Assembly: GCF_001552715.1 (NCBI RefSeq)
Contig: NZ_BCRS01000011.1
Span: forward strand, 1-62,698
DNA length: 62,698 bases
Direction: 5' to 3'
DNA from: Mycolicibacterium vaccae NBRC 14118 = CIP 105934
Lineage (GTDB): Bacteria > Actinomycetota > Actinomycetes > Mycobacteriales > Mycobacteriaceae
A program made the position numbers and the translations under genes. The number at the start of each line of letters is the position of its first letter. Within the stretch, counting starts at the first letter, position 1. The notes beneath the pieces were generated by a model. The model worked only from the letters and a program-made list of their open reading frames with translations. It was not told the DNA's origin and ran no database searches. This document shows, in pieces, positions 54,140-62,698 of the stretch.

Positions 54140-56031
54140 GGCTGGGGGAACCCTGTCAGCACGTACCATCCGCCATTTCCGTCGCCTTTGAGGACGACCC
54201 TAACTGTGCTCCCTGCCACGGTCTCGTTCGCTCCTTTTTCCAGTATTGCGCCGCCCACGAAGGGTGCGTCCAGTTCGAGTTTGCGCGGTGCGCCGTCTGC
54301 GATCCAGCTGCTTAAAACTTCCCGATTCTCGCGGAAGGCGGCACTAACAGCGGCTGCCGCTACATCAGGTGTTGCGAAAGATGAAACAACCTCTAGGCCA
54401 GTCGACTCAATACGTGCTGCTAGATCGTCAGCGGTCATTCCAACGTGACGCTCGATGAGGTGTCCCCCATTCCCTTCACTGCTCTGCAAAAGCGCACCGG
54501 CGTCCTCAAACCCGAAGCCCCCGACCGAACCTACGTCGGCACCGCCTCCACCGTGCGATCCAGCTGCGTCTGGCGGGTGGCCAACATGGGGAGCCGATGG
54601 CGTATCGGGTAGATGATGTGTTCCCGCACTGCCGGCGTCCAGAGCGTCGTCGACGTGGCGACCGGCGTTGAAGGCGTCAACACTGTGTTCGAGACCCTCT
54701 GTGACGAACTTGCCGCCGGGGATAGGTGCCGCGCCGGCCACGTCGAGCACGGCACCCACTCGATCCTCGACTGAGGCGTCGCTCCAATTTCGGAAGACAT
54801 CGATGTCGTGGGCGACATCGGGGATCAACCCGAAACTGCCTTCGCTCAGAGCGCGGCTACCTTCGGCGAACGCCGAAGGCTCCTGCGGAAAAGCTTGTAC
54901 ATCGGCATTCTCGGGAAGTGCCGGGATCGGCACGCGCCCCTGACCGACTTCACCGGCCGCCGCGTTGAGATTCTCCAGGACCTCGGTCTGACTCGTCACC
55001 TCACCGCGCGCAACGAACAAGGCCTGTCCCAGCGCGTCGAGCTGGTCGCGGGTAGGGCCGGCGCCCGCACCGGCGACCGTGGACTGAGCCAGCGCATCGT
55101 CGAGCGCGCCTTGAGCCGACGCCACGCTCTCATGCGCAGCGTCCACCCTGGCCTGCTGATCGCCAATCACCGATGGATCGGCACCAACGATGGGGGCTTC
55201 CAACGGATGTTGCGTGTACCGGCGATCCTCGCCCCTGCCGGTTCCGCCGTGCTGCTTGAGGATGCGCTCCAACGCCGTGGGCGGTGCTTCGACAGGTTTC
55301 CCTGCGACTTCCGTCAACGCCTCGTCCAGGCTGGACGGCTGTTGGCCCTCTGTGGTCTTGCCTTCGCCGAGCATCCCTTCCAACGGCGGCTCCCGCCTGC
55401 TGCCCGAAGACTCCTTCGGAGAACCTGTGTCCTCAGTCTTGTTGTCCACCAACCGGATCGTCGGATCGGTCGTCTTGCCACTATGACCACCGTCGAACCG
55501 AATTCCCTCCAGTTCAGCAGCGTTCGCTTCAAGCTGCCGCCCAACCAGGGCATCGGTGGCAACGAGCTGCTCAGCGCGCCATCGGATGAATTCGGCGTGC
55601 TCGGTCGCAGCCGTCATGCGCGCGGCAGCAGTCTCCTCGTCGTAGGCACGGTTGTCGGTCACGGAAAGGTCGTCACCTACGGTGAAGTCGTCCTGTTCGG
55701 CTTCGGCGATGGCTTCGAGCGCTCGACTGCGTGCGGACTGGATGTCCTCGCTGCCGCGCCTGGCGATACCGGCAGCCTCACGATGCACATCGCCCTGCCG
55801 ACGTACGACCGAAGTATCCGTAGTTACGCGGTCCAGAGCGGCATCTTTGGCGTCACCTTCCCATGTGGTGCCGCCCGGAGTCAGAATGTTCTGCCTGTGC
55901 TGCTCGAACGCGGATTCCAGTGCAGCCGCCACCGTCCGCCAGCGGGTAGCGGCCGCATCGAGGTCTGAGCTGTCCCAGGACTCGACGTCCGACCTGCTAG
56001 GCATACCCATCGGTGCGGCCGCAGGGCTCAC
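54136..56031 (-). CDS. type VII secretion-type polymorphic toxin with RNase A-like C-terminal domain
   Basis: 631 residues, no signal peptide. Residues about 10-175: helical WXG100/LXG-like part with W57-E-G59 in TTWEGDA. Residues about 180-320: Ser/Thr/Glu/Pro linker and coiled helix. About 395-460: hydrophobic/helical pre-toxin segment ([20 protein letters not shown]), then a Gly/His-rich hinge. Residues 515-631 resemble the CdiA-CT RNase A domain: [12 protein letters not shown] (His524, His529), [35 protein letters not shown] (Tyr623, Thr626). GTG start overlaps the EspC-like stop; the stop overlaps the immunity start. Confidence 0.87.
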   Translation of the reverse strand: MSPAAAPMGMPSRSDVESWDSSDLDAAATRWRTVAAALESAFEQHRQNILTPGGTTWEGDAKDAALDRVTTDTSVVRRQGDVHREAAGIARRGSEDIQSARSRALEAIAEAEQDDFTVGDDLSVTDNRAYDEETAAARMTAATEHAEFIRWRAEQLVATDALVGRQLEANAAELEGIRFDGGHSGKTTDPTIRLVDNKTEDTGSPKESSGSRREPPLEGMLGEGKTTEGQQPSSLDEALTEVAGKPVEAPPTALERILKQHGGTGRGEDRRYTQHPLEAPIVGADPSVIGDQQARVDAAHESVASAQGALDDALAQSTVAGAGAGPTRDQLDALGQALFVARGEVTSQTEVLENLNAAAGEVGQGRVPIPALPENADVQAFPQEPSAFAEGSRALSEGSFGLIPDVAHDIDVFRNWSDASVEDRVGAVLDVAGAAPIPGGKFVTEGLEHSVDAFNAGRHVDDALDAGSAGTHHLPDTPSAPHVGHPPDAAGSHGGGGADVGSVGGFGFEDAGALLQSSEGNGGHLIERHVGMTADDLAARIESTGLEVVSSFATPDVAAAAVSAAFRENREVLSSWIADGAPRKLELDAPFVGGAILEKGANETVAGSTVRVVLKGDGNGGWYVLTGFPQP

Positions 56032-56303
56032 ATGGTCACCGAGATAGCGTCGGCGCTGCCCCCGTCCGTCGCGTCATAGCGATCGCCTGCCGCCGCGACA
56101 TCACCGGCCTGACCGGCAATGCGATCAGAGATACGCATGCGCGCGGCGGCGCTTGCCGCTTCAACTGCAGCGATTCCGGCACCGCTCGGGCGAGCACTCA
56201 CAGCACCTTCAAAGCCACCGGCGAGCACATCAGCGGCGACAGTGACGCTGTCAGCTGCAGCGGACAGCAACCCGCCGACATCCACATCCAATTCTTTTCC
56301 CAC
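56028..56303 (-). CDS. EspC-like type VII secretion-associated small protein
   Basis: About 91 residues: [19 protein letters not shown] start, alternate small/hydrophobic heptads and [21 protein letters not shown] end, as in the EspC/Rv3615c-like T7SS target family (PF10824), which has LxVDPxxL near the start and a Y-x-x-x-D-like tail. GTG at 56303 is chosen as the pattern begins there; an upstream extension looks non-coding. Overlaps the toxin start by GTGA, so the two are made together and may be exported as a heterodimer. Confidence 0.72.
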   Translation of the reverse strand: MGKELDVDVGGLLSAAADSVTVAADVLAGGFEGAVSARPSGAGIAAVEAASAAARMRISDRIAGQAGDVAAAGDRYDATDGGSADAISVTM

Positions 56304-56528
56304 GTCACCCCGATGCGGCAAAACCCGGGCGCTCGCCACAGTTCCTCGCAACGAGCAGACCACCGCATCGGCTACCGCTGCGACCATCCACGCGAGCACC
56401 GCGCGACGCGCGTGTCACTATCCTCGCTGATATTGGCGTTCCCGCCACTGGAGTGTGTGGGTTGTTTGCGCGACACTCAGAGAACCGTTCGTCCCTGGCG
56501 CGCCCCCACCACGATGAGGAACACCGAC

Positions 56529-57557
56529 ATGACTGATCCGATGAAAGCCGTTGTGCTCACCCGTTTCGGAGGGCCCGACGCTTTCGAGGTGCGCGACGTC
56601 TCCGTACCGCAGGTCGGACCCCGCCAGGTACGGGTGCGCGTCCATGCGACGGCCGTGAACCCGCTCGACTATCAGATCCGTCGCGGAGACTACCCGGAAC
56701 ACGTGCCGCTTCCGGCGATCATCGGGCACGACATCTCCGGCGTGATCGAGGAAGTCGGATCCCACGTGACCGAGTTCCGCGCCGGCGATGCGGTGTACTA
56801 CACGCCCCAGATCTTCGGCGGCCCCGGCTCCTACGCCGAGCAGCACGTCGCCGACGTCGACCTCGTCGGACGAAAGCCGGAGAACATCAGTCACCTGGAG
56901 GCGGCAAGCCTGACTCTCGTCGGCGGAACCGTCTGGGAGGCCCTGGTGACGCGAGCTCAGCTCACCGTGGGAGAGACGATCCTCATCCATGGAGGCGCGG
57001 GCGGTGTCGGCACGATCGCGATCCAGGTCGCGAAAGCGATGGGCACACAAGTGATCACCACCGCGAGAGCCGCCGATCACGAATTCGTGCGCTCTCTCGG
57101 AGCAGATGCGGCGATCGACTTCACGTCGACGGACTACGTCGATGCCGTGGCTGAGCTGACGGCGGGCAAGGGCGTCGATGTCGTCTTCGACACGATCGGC
57201 GGCGACGCGCTCACCCGAAGCCCGTTGACGCTGGCCGACTTCGGACGTGTCGTCAGCATCGTCGACATCGCGCAGCCGCAGAACCTCATCGAGGCGTGGG
57301 GCAAGAACGCCGCCTATCACTTCGTCTTCACCCGGCAGAACCGAGGAAAGCTGGACGCGCTCACCACGCTGGTCGAGCGCGGTCTCGTGAAGCCGATCAT
57401 CGGTGCGACTCTTCCGCTCACCCGAATGAGCGAGGCGCATGAAATCCTGGAAAACAGGCAGTCGTATGTGCTCCACGGCAAGGTTGCAATCGATGTAGCG
57501 GGCGAAACTGTTGCGCTCCCCGCCTCTCGTAGCGAAACCCTCCAGGCGATCGGGTGA
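56529..57557 (+). CDS. NADPH:quinone reductase / zinc-free MDR family oxidoreductase
   Basis: 342 residues. Seen: [20 protein letters not shown] start, [35 protein letters not shown], Rossmann motif [21 protein letters not shown]. The zinc-ligand cysteines of alcohol dehydrogenases are absent, as in quinone reductases. ATG at 56529 has GAGGAA upstream; an ATG five codons earlier (56514) is possible. Converges with a GlxA-type regulator (12 bp), which may control it. Confidence 0.88.
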   Translation: MTDPMKAVVLTRFGGPDAFEVRDVSVPQVGPRQVRVRVHATAVNPLDYQIRRGDYPEHVPLPAIIGHDISGVIEEVGSHVTEFRAGDAVYYTPQIFGGPGSYAEQHVADVDLVGRKPENISHLEAASLTLVGGTVWEALVTRAQLTVGETILIHGGAGGVGTIAIQVAKAMGTQVITTARAADHEFVRSLGADAAIDFTSTDYVDAVAELTAGKGVDVVFDTIGGDALTRSPLTLADFGRVVSIVDIAQPQNLIEAWGKNAAYHFVFTRQNRGKLDALTTLVERGLVKPIIGATLPLTRMSEAHEILENRQSYVLHGKVAIDVAGETVALPASRSETLQAIG

Positions 57558-57569
57558 TGAGCGCGGTGC

Positions 57570-58520
57570 TCAGCTCCGCCCGGAGAAGGTAGCGCGGTAC
57601 TCCGAGGGGGACACATCCAGGAGCCGGCGGAAATGCAGCCGGAGGTTCGATCCGGTTCCCAAGCCGACCTCCTCCGCGATGCGGTCGACCGAAAGCCTCG
57701 TGCTCTCCAGGAGTTCGCGGGCAGTGTCGACCCGCGCCCGCAGGATCCACTGCAACGGGGTGCTGCCGGTCTCTTCGGCGAAACGGCGCAGGAACGTGCG
57801 GGGCGACATCCGCGCGTGCTCGGCGAGTGCGGCGATCGTGAGCTGCTGGTCAAGCCGGGCCATGGCCCATTCGCGTGTCGCGGCAAGGGTTTCGCCATGG
57901 GCTGCCGCGTTCGTCTTCGGCAGGTACTGCGCCTGACCCCCCGTCCGGTAGGGCGCGGTGACGAGCCCTCGTGCGATCTCGTTCGCCGCACCCACGCCGA
58001 GGTCGCACCGAACGATGTGCAGGCACAGGTCGAGACCAGCGGCGGCGCCCGCCGAGGTGAGGATGGATCCCTCGTCGACGAAGAGCACGTTCGGTTCGAC
58101 CGTGATCTGCGGATGCCGCTTCGCGAGCTTCTCCGCGGCATCCCAGTGCGTCGTCGCCCGCAGTCCGTCGAGCAGTCCGGCATCCGCGAGGGCGAATGCG
58201 CCGTAGCAGATCGACGCGATGCGTGCCCCGCGGGATGCGGCGCCCAGGAGTGCTTCGCAAACCTCCACCGGTATCGGCCGGCCCGCCGGTGCGTACCCCG
58301 GGACGACGATCGTGTCCGCGTCGGCCAGTGCGTCCAGGCCCCGCGGGACCGCGTAGCCGAAGCCCCCGTGCGCCGGCACCGTTCCGGCGGTGACCCCGCA
58401 GACCGACACCTCGTATCCGAACCCCGACTCCGGGTGGAACACCTCCGCCGGGATCCCGACGTCCAGCGGGAGCGCCCCTTCGAGCACGAGGACCACCACC
58501 TGATGCGGTCGCTGCATCAC
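57570..58520 (-). CDS. GlxA/FtrA-type AraC-family regulator with DJ-1/PfpI domain
   Basis: 316 residues. N-terminal DJ-1/PfpI fold (1-190) with ICYGAFALADAGLLDG at the nucleophile elbow, where the Cys is present, and THWDAAEKLAKRHP. C-terminal AraC double HTH (215-316): LTIAALAEHARMSPRTFLRRFAEETG and LSVDRIAEEVGLGTGSNLRLHFRR. Acts as transcription factor, ligand unknown. Convergent with the quinone reductase gene. Confidence 0.9.
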   Translation of the reverse strand: MMQRPHQVVVLVLEGALPLDVGIPAEVFHPESGFGYEVSVCGVTAGTVPAHGGFGYAVPRGLDALADADTIVVPGYAPAGRPIPVEVCEALLGAASRGARIASICYGAFALADAGLLDGLRATTHWDAAEKLAKRHPQITVEPNVLFVDEGSILTSAGAAAGLDLCLHIVRCDLGVGAANEIARGLVTAPYRTGGQAQYLPKTNAAAHGETLAATREWAMARLDQQLTIAALAEHARMSPRTFLRRFAEETGSTPLQWILRARVDTARELLESTRLSVDRIAEEVGLGTGSNLRLHFRRLLDVSPSEYRATFSGRS

Positions 58521-58608
58521 CCGACTCCGATCCGGTCGACGTGTGTTGGTCGCGTCAACATCCTCGCACGTATGTGCATTCCCGCCATTTGTGCGCCCGC
58601 AGCGACAG

Positions 58609-59175
58609 TCAGTCGCGTTTCGCCTCGTAGCGCAGCAGGACCGTGCCGCACGGGAAGGTGCGGTTCTCCAACAGTCGCAGCGCGATCCATGACGGCAGTG
58701 TCGGGAAGAACGGGATGCCGCCGCCCACGGCGGTGGGCGCGAGCACGATCCGGTACTCGTCCACCAGTCCGGCCTGCACGATCGGTGCGGCCAGCGTCGC
58801 GCCGGCCACCTCCATCTGACCGTCGGTTTCGGCCTTCAGCCTCGTCACCACCTCGACCGGGTCGCCACGCTCCAACCGGGAGTTCCAGTCGACGGACTCC
58901 AGGGTGTTCGAGAACACGACCTTGGGCATGTTGCACCAGATCTGGGCGAAGTCGAGGATGATCGGCGATGCGTCCGGGTCCTGGTCGGCGGTCGGCCAGT
59001 ACGCCGACATCAGGTCGTAGAGTCGCCGCCCGTATAACGCCAGCGCGGTCTCCCGCTCGAAGTCGTTCCAGTACTGATGCAGTTCCTCGCTCGGATCGGA
59101 CCAGTCGATGTTGCCTTGCGCATCGGCGATGTATCCGTCCACCGACACGTTGAAGCCATAGATGAGTTTGCCCAT
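58609..59175 (-). CDS. dihydrofolate reductase/RibD C-terminal family protein
   Basis: 188 residues. Seen: GKLIYGFNVSVDGYIAD start and AGATLAAPIVQAGLVDEYRIVLAPTAVGGGIPFF, matching the RibD C-terminal reductase fold (YyaP/YwjB-like). Probably an NADPH-dependent reductase of unknown substrate. ATG start. Stands alone between the GlxA-type regulator and the amidohydrolase. Confidence 0.85.
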   Translation of the reverse strand: MGKLIYGFNVSVDGYIADAQGNIDWSDPSEELHQYWNDFERETALALYGRRLYDLMSAYWPTADQDPDASPIILDFAQIWCNMPKVVFSNTLESVDWNSRLERGDPVEVVTRLKAETDGQMEVAGATLAAPIVQAGLVDEYRIVLAPTAVGGGIPFFPTLPSWIALRLLENRTFPCGTVLLRYEAKRD

Positions 59176-59401
59176 GGCGATCAGACTGCATCAGAGCGCC
59201 GAACTCATCGCTGCGCCACACCGGGACCCTGGTTCGGCCGGTTCGCAACGAGATCCCCGAGGCCGTCAGCGACACTGCCACAGCGCTTTTCGTTGGACGC
59301 AAAGATGGCGACCGTCCGTCAGCGCACGAATAGTGTGACGGCCCGTTTACGGAAGTCCGTTCGAGGCAACTCCGGTTGATACCCGCTTGGCAGGAGCCCC
59401 A

Positions 59402-60670
59402 ATGACCGCTGCAAAGACTGCCGCCACCGCCGTCCTCAACGGCCTGGGGGAAATCCGATCCTGGCAGGAGGACTTCTACCGTGACCTGCACCGTCATCCC
59501 GAACTGTCACATCAGGAACACCGAACCGCGGGCAAGGTGGCCGAGACCCTGAACGCCGCCGGCTACCAGGTTCATGACGGAGTCGGCGGAACCGGGGTGG
59601 TCGGCGTACTGGAGAACGGCCCAGGCCCGACGGTGCTGCTCCGCGCCGACATGGACGCACTACCGGTGCAGGAGGCGACCGGACTGGAGTACGCCAGCAC
59701 CGTGCGCAGCACCAACCGGGACGGGGTCGAGGTACCGGTGATGCATGCGTGCGGCCACGACTTCCACGTCACGGCCCTGCTCGGCGCATCCCGCCTCCTG
59801 GCCGAAGGTCGCCAGCACTGGCACGGGACGGTCGTCGCGCTGTTCCAACCGGCAGAGGAGACCGGCGACGGAGCGCAGTCCATGGTCGACGACGGACTGG
59901 CGAACCTGCTGCCCCACGTCGATGTATGCCTCGGACAGCACGTCATGCCGTTCCCCGCCGGAATCGTCGGCATGCACGCCGGTCCGTTCATGGCGTCCGC
60001 CGACAGCATGCGCGTCACCGTCTTCGGCCGGGGAAGTCACGGTTCGATGCCGCAGGCATCCGTCGACCCCGTGGTGCTCGCCGCGATGATCGTCGTGCGC
60101 TTGCAGACGGTCGTCTCGCGGGAGATCAGCCCGACGGAACCCGTGGTGCTCACCGTTGGCAGTATCGCCGCCGGCAGCAAGAGCAACGTGATCCCCGATC
60201 ACGCCGTGCTGCAGCTCAACATACGCACCTACAACGAACACACGCGGACGTCCGTCATCGACGCCGTCAAGCGGATCGTCAACGCCGAATGCGTCGCATC
60301 CCGGTCGCCCAGAGAGGCGGAGTTCGAGCTCTTCGATCGATTTCCGTTGACGGACAACGATGTCGCCACCACCGGCCGCGTTCACGAGGTCTTCTCGGCA
60401 GAGTTCGGCGACCGATGCGTGCAGCTACCGCAGGGCGCGGGCAGCGAGGACTTCAGCGCCATCCCGGCGGCGCTCGGCGCGCCCTACACGTACTGGGGTG
60501 TCGGCGGCATCGATGCCACCGCATACCGGAACGCCATTGAGGCCGGCACGGTGGAACAGGACATCCCGGTGAACCATTCTGCAAAGTTCGCACCGGTCAT
60601 CCAGCCCACGCTCGACACGGCCACCCAAGCACTGGTCACCGCCGGGATGCCCTGGCTGGCCTCAGCCTGA
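59402..60670 (+). CDS. M20-family amidohydrolase (AbgB/HipO-like)
   Basis: 422 residues. Metal site: LRADMDALPVQEATGLEY, HACGHDFHVTALLGA (Cys/His ligands), FQPAEETGDGA, GQHVMPFPAGIVG and late PQGAGSEDFSAIP. The dimerisation insert (residues about 185-300) is present. Cleaves N-acyl amino acids or similar amides, binding two Mn2+ or Zn2+. ATG at 59402, 9 bp after GGAG. Monocistronic. Confidence 0.9.
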   Translation: MTAAKTAATAVLNGLGEIRSWQEDFYRDLHRHPELSHQEHRTAGKVAETLNAAGYQVHDGVGGTGVVGVLENGPGPTVLLRADMDALPVQEATGLEYASTVRSTNRDGVEVPVMHACGHDFHVTALLGASRLLAEGRQHWHGTVVALFQPAEETGDGAQSMVDDGLANLLPHVDVCLGQHVMPFPAGIVGMHAGPFMASADSMRVTVFGRGSHGSMPQASVDPVVLAAMIVVRLQTVVSREISPTEPVVLTVGSIAAGSKSNVIPDHAVLQLNIRTYNEHTRTSVIDAVKRIVNAECVASRSPREAEFELFDRFPLTDNDVATTGRVHEVFSAEFGDRCVQLPQGAGSEDFSAIPAALGAPYTYWGVGGIDATAYRNAIEAGTVEQDIPVNHSAKFAPVIQPTLDTATQALVTAGMPWLASA

Positions 60671-60694
60671 CGCGCAGACCGAGGCCCTCCGGGC

Positions 60695-61006
60695 TCAGCT
60701 CGTCGGCGGCTCGTAGTGCGCCTCAGGATGGTCCTCGTGCCAATCCGCCTGCTGTTTCTGCACTTTGCGATGCGTGCGGGCCAGCCAGGCCAGCCCACCA
60801 CCGATCAGCAGTACCGCGACCACCACGCCCACGATGCCGGCGGCGGTGGTGCCGTTGGCGAACGAGAACAGCCCCAACACGAGGCTCAGCACACCGAGTC
60901 CCACCGCGATCAAACCGGGAGCGTTGGCTCCTGCTTTCATGGTCTCGCCGGCATGCTGGCGAGTGGTACGGGCGTGATCGACGGGATCTCGTGACGTGTC
61001 AGGCAT
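60695..61006 (-). CDS. UsfY-like small membrane protein
   Basis: 103 residues. N-terminus DTSRDPVDHARTTRQHAGETMK resembles the start of UsfY, a SigF-linked mycobacterial protein; two spans follow (about 27-48 and 53-72), then a basic helix HRKVQKQQADWHEDHPE. AAAGGAG site 5 bp before the ATG at 61006. Downstream of the flavodoxin-like gene (26 bp), probably the same transcript, which starts at a SigF-like promoter. Function unknown. Confidence 0.7.
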   Translation of the reverse strand: MPDTSRDPVDHARTTRQHAGETMKAGANAPGLIAVGLGVLSLVLGLFSFANGTTAAGIVGVVVAVLLIGGGLAWLARTHRKVQKQQADWHEDHPEAHYEPPTS

Positions 61007-61032
61007 GATGCTCCTTTCGCTGACGGGTCGTC

Positions 61033-61668
61033 TCACTGATAGGGCGGGTACTGAGACTGCTTCAGCACACGCGCCAGGTAGGCGGCGTTACGCGCAGCCG
61101 CCGCGGTTGCCGAGGCCACCTGTTCGGGCACCTCGTCAAGGTCTTTGTAATCACCGGATTCCATCGCCGGTCCGTTCCAGTACGTGCAGCCCTGCGCGGG
61201 AATGGTGTAGCCGACGTCGTTGAGGCCCTGGAAGACGTCGGCGACCACCTTGTGGGCGCCATCCTCGTTGCCGACCACGCTGACCAGGGCCACCTTGCCG
61301 AGCATCGCCGGCCGCCCCTGGTCGTCCTCGTTCGACAGCTCAGCGTCCAGTCGCTCCAACACCCGCTGCGTGACCGACGCCGGATGGCCGAGCCAGATCG
61401 GTGTGCTGATCAGCAGGATGTCGGCGTCCAGAACTTTCTGACGGATCTGCGGCCACTGGTCGCCGCCACCCATGTCGGCTTCCACGCCGGGCGCGATGTC
61501 GAAGTCCACGCACCGCACCGATTCACACTCCACGCCCTGCTCCCGCAAGGTCTGGAAGACGTGCTCGGCGATCATCGCGCTGCTGCTCTCCCCCGGACTC
61601 CGGGTGAGGCTGCAGACCAGCGCGAGCGCGCGCACGGGTGTCGCGGTGTCAGCCATGCCGTGGGTCAT
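61033..61668 (-). CDS. flavodoxin-family NAD(P)H-dependent FMN reductase
   Basis: About 211 residues. FMN-binding start LALVCSLTRSPGESSSAMIAEHV (phosphate loop), ADILLISTPIWLGHPASVTQRVLERLD and VSVVGNEDGAHKVVADVFQGLNDVGY, typical of WrbA/NQO-like flavodoxin-fold reductases. ATG at 61668 or at 61656; the -10 box of a SigF-like promoter overlaps the first, so a leaderless start at 61656 is likely. Likely a stress-response electron carrier, with UsfY-like downstream. Confidence 0.82.
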   Translation of the reverse strand: MTHGMADTATPVRALALVCSLTRSPGESSSAMIAEHVFQTLREQGVECESVRCVDFDIAPGVEADMGGGDQWPQIRQKVLDADILLISTPIWLGHPASVTQRVLERLDAELSNEDDQGRPAMLGKVALVSVVGNEDGAHKVVADVFQGLNDVGYTIPAQGCTYWNGPAMESGDYKDLDEVPEQVASATAAAARNAAYLARVLKQSQYPPYQ

Positions 61669-61691
61669 ACCCGACGCAAGTTCCTCCAAAC
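61667..61691 (-). promoter_or_regulatory. SigF-type promoter for the flavodoxin/UsfY operon
   Basis: Minus strand reads GTTT, 15 bp, GGGTAT, matching the mycobacterial SigF consensus (GGTTT/GTTT-N15-17-GGGTAT/C). The predicted start of transcription is about at the ATG at 61656. Confidence 0.55.
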
Positions 61692-61725
61692 GATTCGTAC
61701 GTCCTCGTCACACGTGCGGTAAGAA

Positions 61726-61750
61726 GTTTGAACCCCTCACATCCGGGCAT
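61726..61750 (+). promoter_or_regulatory. SigF-like promoter for the small acidic protein
   Basis: Plus strand reads GTTT, 15 bp, GGGCAT; the -10 box differs by one base from GGGTAT. It starts 34 bp upstream of the ATG at 61760. Confidence 0.45.
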
Positions 61751-61759
61751 GCCGCCCGC

Positions 61760-61942
61760 ATGAGCGAGCCCCATTCCGAGAAGGCCGAATCCGACGTCGA
61801 AGCCGACCCTAAGGTGGCCGGATCACGGGCGGCCGAGGACACCGACGATCCCAGCGAAGGTCCATACGTGGGGCGAGCCGGCGATGACGACGCCTTCGAC
61901 GCCGGCGAATCAGGAGCCGAGGCCCGCAGCAACGACGGCTGA
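61760..61942 (+). CDS. small acidic hydrophilic protein
   Basis: 60 residues, strongly acidic (SEKAESDVEADPK, EDTDDPSEGPY, DDDAFDAGESG), probably disordered, no cysteine. ATG at 61760; no clear ribosome site, with a SigF-like promoter just upstream, so the message may have a short leader. No function recognised; stress-induced acidic peptides of this kind are common in mycobacteria. Its stop is 3 bp from the end of the convergent HNH gene. Confidence 0.55.
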   Translation: MSEPHSEKAESDVEADPKVAGSRAAEDTDDPSEGPYVGRAGDDDAFDAGESGAEARSNDG

Positions 61943-61944
61943 GC

Positions 61945-62698
61945 TCAAAACGGCGGAGGGTCGTCGCCGTAGTCGGGTTCGCGCCATCGGGTGGCTGATT
62001 CCGACGAATCATCACTTCGTGGTGCGCGTTCTCGCCGGTTGCGGCGGCGTTCAGCTTCGATGGAGCGGGCCCGGTTGTGGGCGCGGGTGTTTCGGCGTTT
62101 GGGCATCATCGCCCCACGCTTGTCGCTGAGTGGTGGCTGGGGTGGGTCGCCGATCCACAGCGTGCCGGTCGGCCTGCATAGAGTCGGAAACAGCAGGCGG
62201 CTGCCGGGATGGGTGGTGTACGTGTGCCCGGTGGGCGCGGTCCAGATGACAGTGCCGTCGGGGTATTGGCGGTCGCGCCATCCGGTCGCGCCGGCCCAGA
62301 AAGTTTTCAGCAGATGATGAAAACGACACAGACACTTCAGGTTTGAGGCGTGGGTGGGTCCCAGCGGGTAGGGCACGGTGTGGTCGATGTCAGCGGTAGT
62401 GGCAGGTTTGTCGCAGCCGGGGAAGCGACACGTCAGATCGCGGCAGCGGACGAACTCGGCCAACGCCCGCGAAGGGGTGTAGCGCGGCTCGGGCCCGGAA
62501 TCGTAAGGGTGGATGACCTCGCGGATCTTGGCGCTGCCGAGCAGGCCGTCGAAGAACGGTGCGGGCATGAACCCGGCCCCGAAGATATAGCCCGACCGCC
62601 CCGGGATCAGGGTGGGTGCGCTGCGCCGCGGTGTGGACGCCGATGCCGGGGCGGGCTTAGGCTGCGTCCCTTCCTCTGTCCCTTCCTCTGTCTCCGTC
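61945..62698 (-). CDS. DUF222/13E12-type HNH endonuclease, 3' part
   Basis: The last 250 or so codons of a gene that runs off the window; the frame is open to base 62698. Seen: [48 protein letters not shown], an HNH domain with Cys-x4-Cys zinc site and His pair, the 13E12-repeat signature. A basic C-terminus ([14 protein letters not shown]) and, upstream, repeated EEGT segments from a 12-bp direct repeat at the window edge. Members are widespread, multi-copy, sometimes prophage-like, in mycobacteria. Confidence 0.85.
   Translation of the reverse strand, partial: TETEEGTEEGTQPKPAPASASTPRRSAPTLIPGRSGYIFGAGFMPAPFFDGLLGSAKIREVIHPYDSGPEPRYTPSRALAEFVRCRDLTCRFPGCDKPATTADIDHTVPYPLGPTHASNLKCLCRFHHLLKTFWAGATGWRDRQYPDGTVIWTAPTGHTYTTHPGSRLLFPTLCRPTGTLWIGDPPQPPLSDKRGAMMPKRRNTRAHNRARSIEAERRRNRRERAPRSDDSSESATRWREPDYGDDPPPF

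Noticed and set aside
54136..56031. CdiA two-partner secretion protein or Rhs toxin
   Set aside because: No filamentous haemagglutinin or Rhs/YD repeats, no signal peptide and no CdiB gene; the EspC-like partner and WxG motif favour type VII export.

Overview
The window is a piece of a high-GC actinobacterial chromosome, almost certainly a rapidly growing Mycobacterium (Mycolicibacterium). The first 9.3 kb keep the gene order of the M. tuberculosis Rv1071c-Rv1059 block (echA9, echA8, Rv1069c, rhodanese and cysteine dioxygenase genes, lpqV, two patatins, a class II amidotransferase, Rv1059). Other mycobacterial marks are Ltp1, two DUF427 domains, a DDN-family protein, a UsfY-like protein, GTG starts and a 13E12/DUF222 HNH protein. 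No database search was possible; names rest on motifs and remembered family features.

Layout. 0.2-9.3 kb: conserved core block, ending at a KstR-like operator. 9.4-12.2 kb: membrane Ser/Thr kinase and thiolase-fold Ltp1. 12.3-17.9 kb: DctA, a PutP-type symporter and a CitA/DcuS-type two-component system. 17.9-25.5 kb: beta-propeller protein, two STAS proteins around a CsbD protein, glutamine-type ABC transporter, MFS pump. 25.5-28 kb: GDT1/UPF0016 transporter behind a yybP-ykoY (Mn2+) riboswitch, DoxX protein and SigJ-like ECF sigma factor. 28-38.8 kb: Tat-lipoprotein acetamidase, type II glutamine synthetase, an inverted pair of phytase-like esterases, FadD ligase, MocR regulator abutting a truncated thioesterase. 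38.8-48.2 kb: large secreted protein, lipase, SDR, amino-acid permease with universal stress protein, P450-TetR-DDN operon. 48.2-51.2 kb: broken genes around a tRNA-Leu(UAA), and two aldo/keto reductases.

51.5-56.3 kb is the most interesting part: a type VII secretion-type polymorphic toxin locus, all on the minus strand. A small EspC-like protein is translationally coupled to a 631-residue protein with a WxG-containing N-terminus and a C-terminal domain resembling the CdiA-CT RNase A-like toxin. That gene is coupled to the first of five tandem CdiI_2-like immunity paralogues, two of which carry single-base frameshifts. A small zinc-ribbon protein ends the series. The stretch looks less GC-rich than its flanks and reads as an accessory island built by repeated immunity-gene duplication.

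56.5-62.7 kb returns to chromosomal accessory genes: quinone reductase, GlxA-type regulator, RibD-type reductase, M20 amidohydrolase, a UsfY/flavodoxin operon and a divergent acidic protein, both behind SigF-like promoters, and the 3' part of an HNH endonuclease gene that runs off the window.
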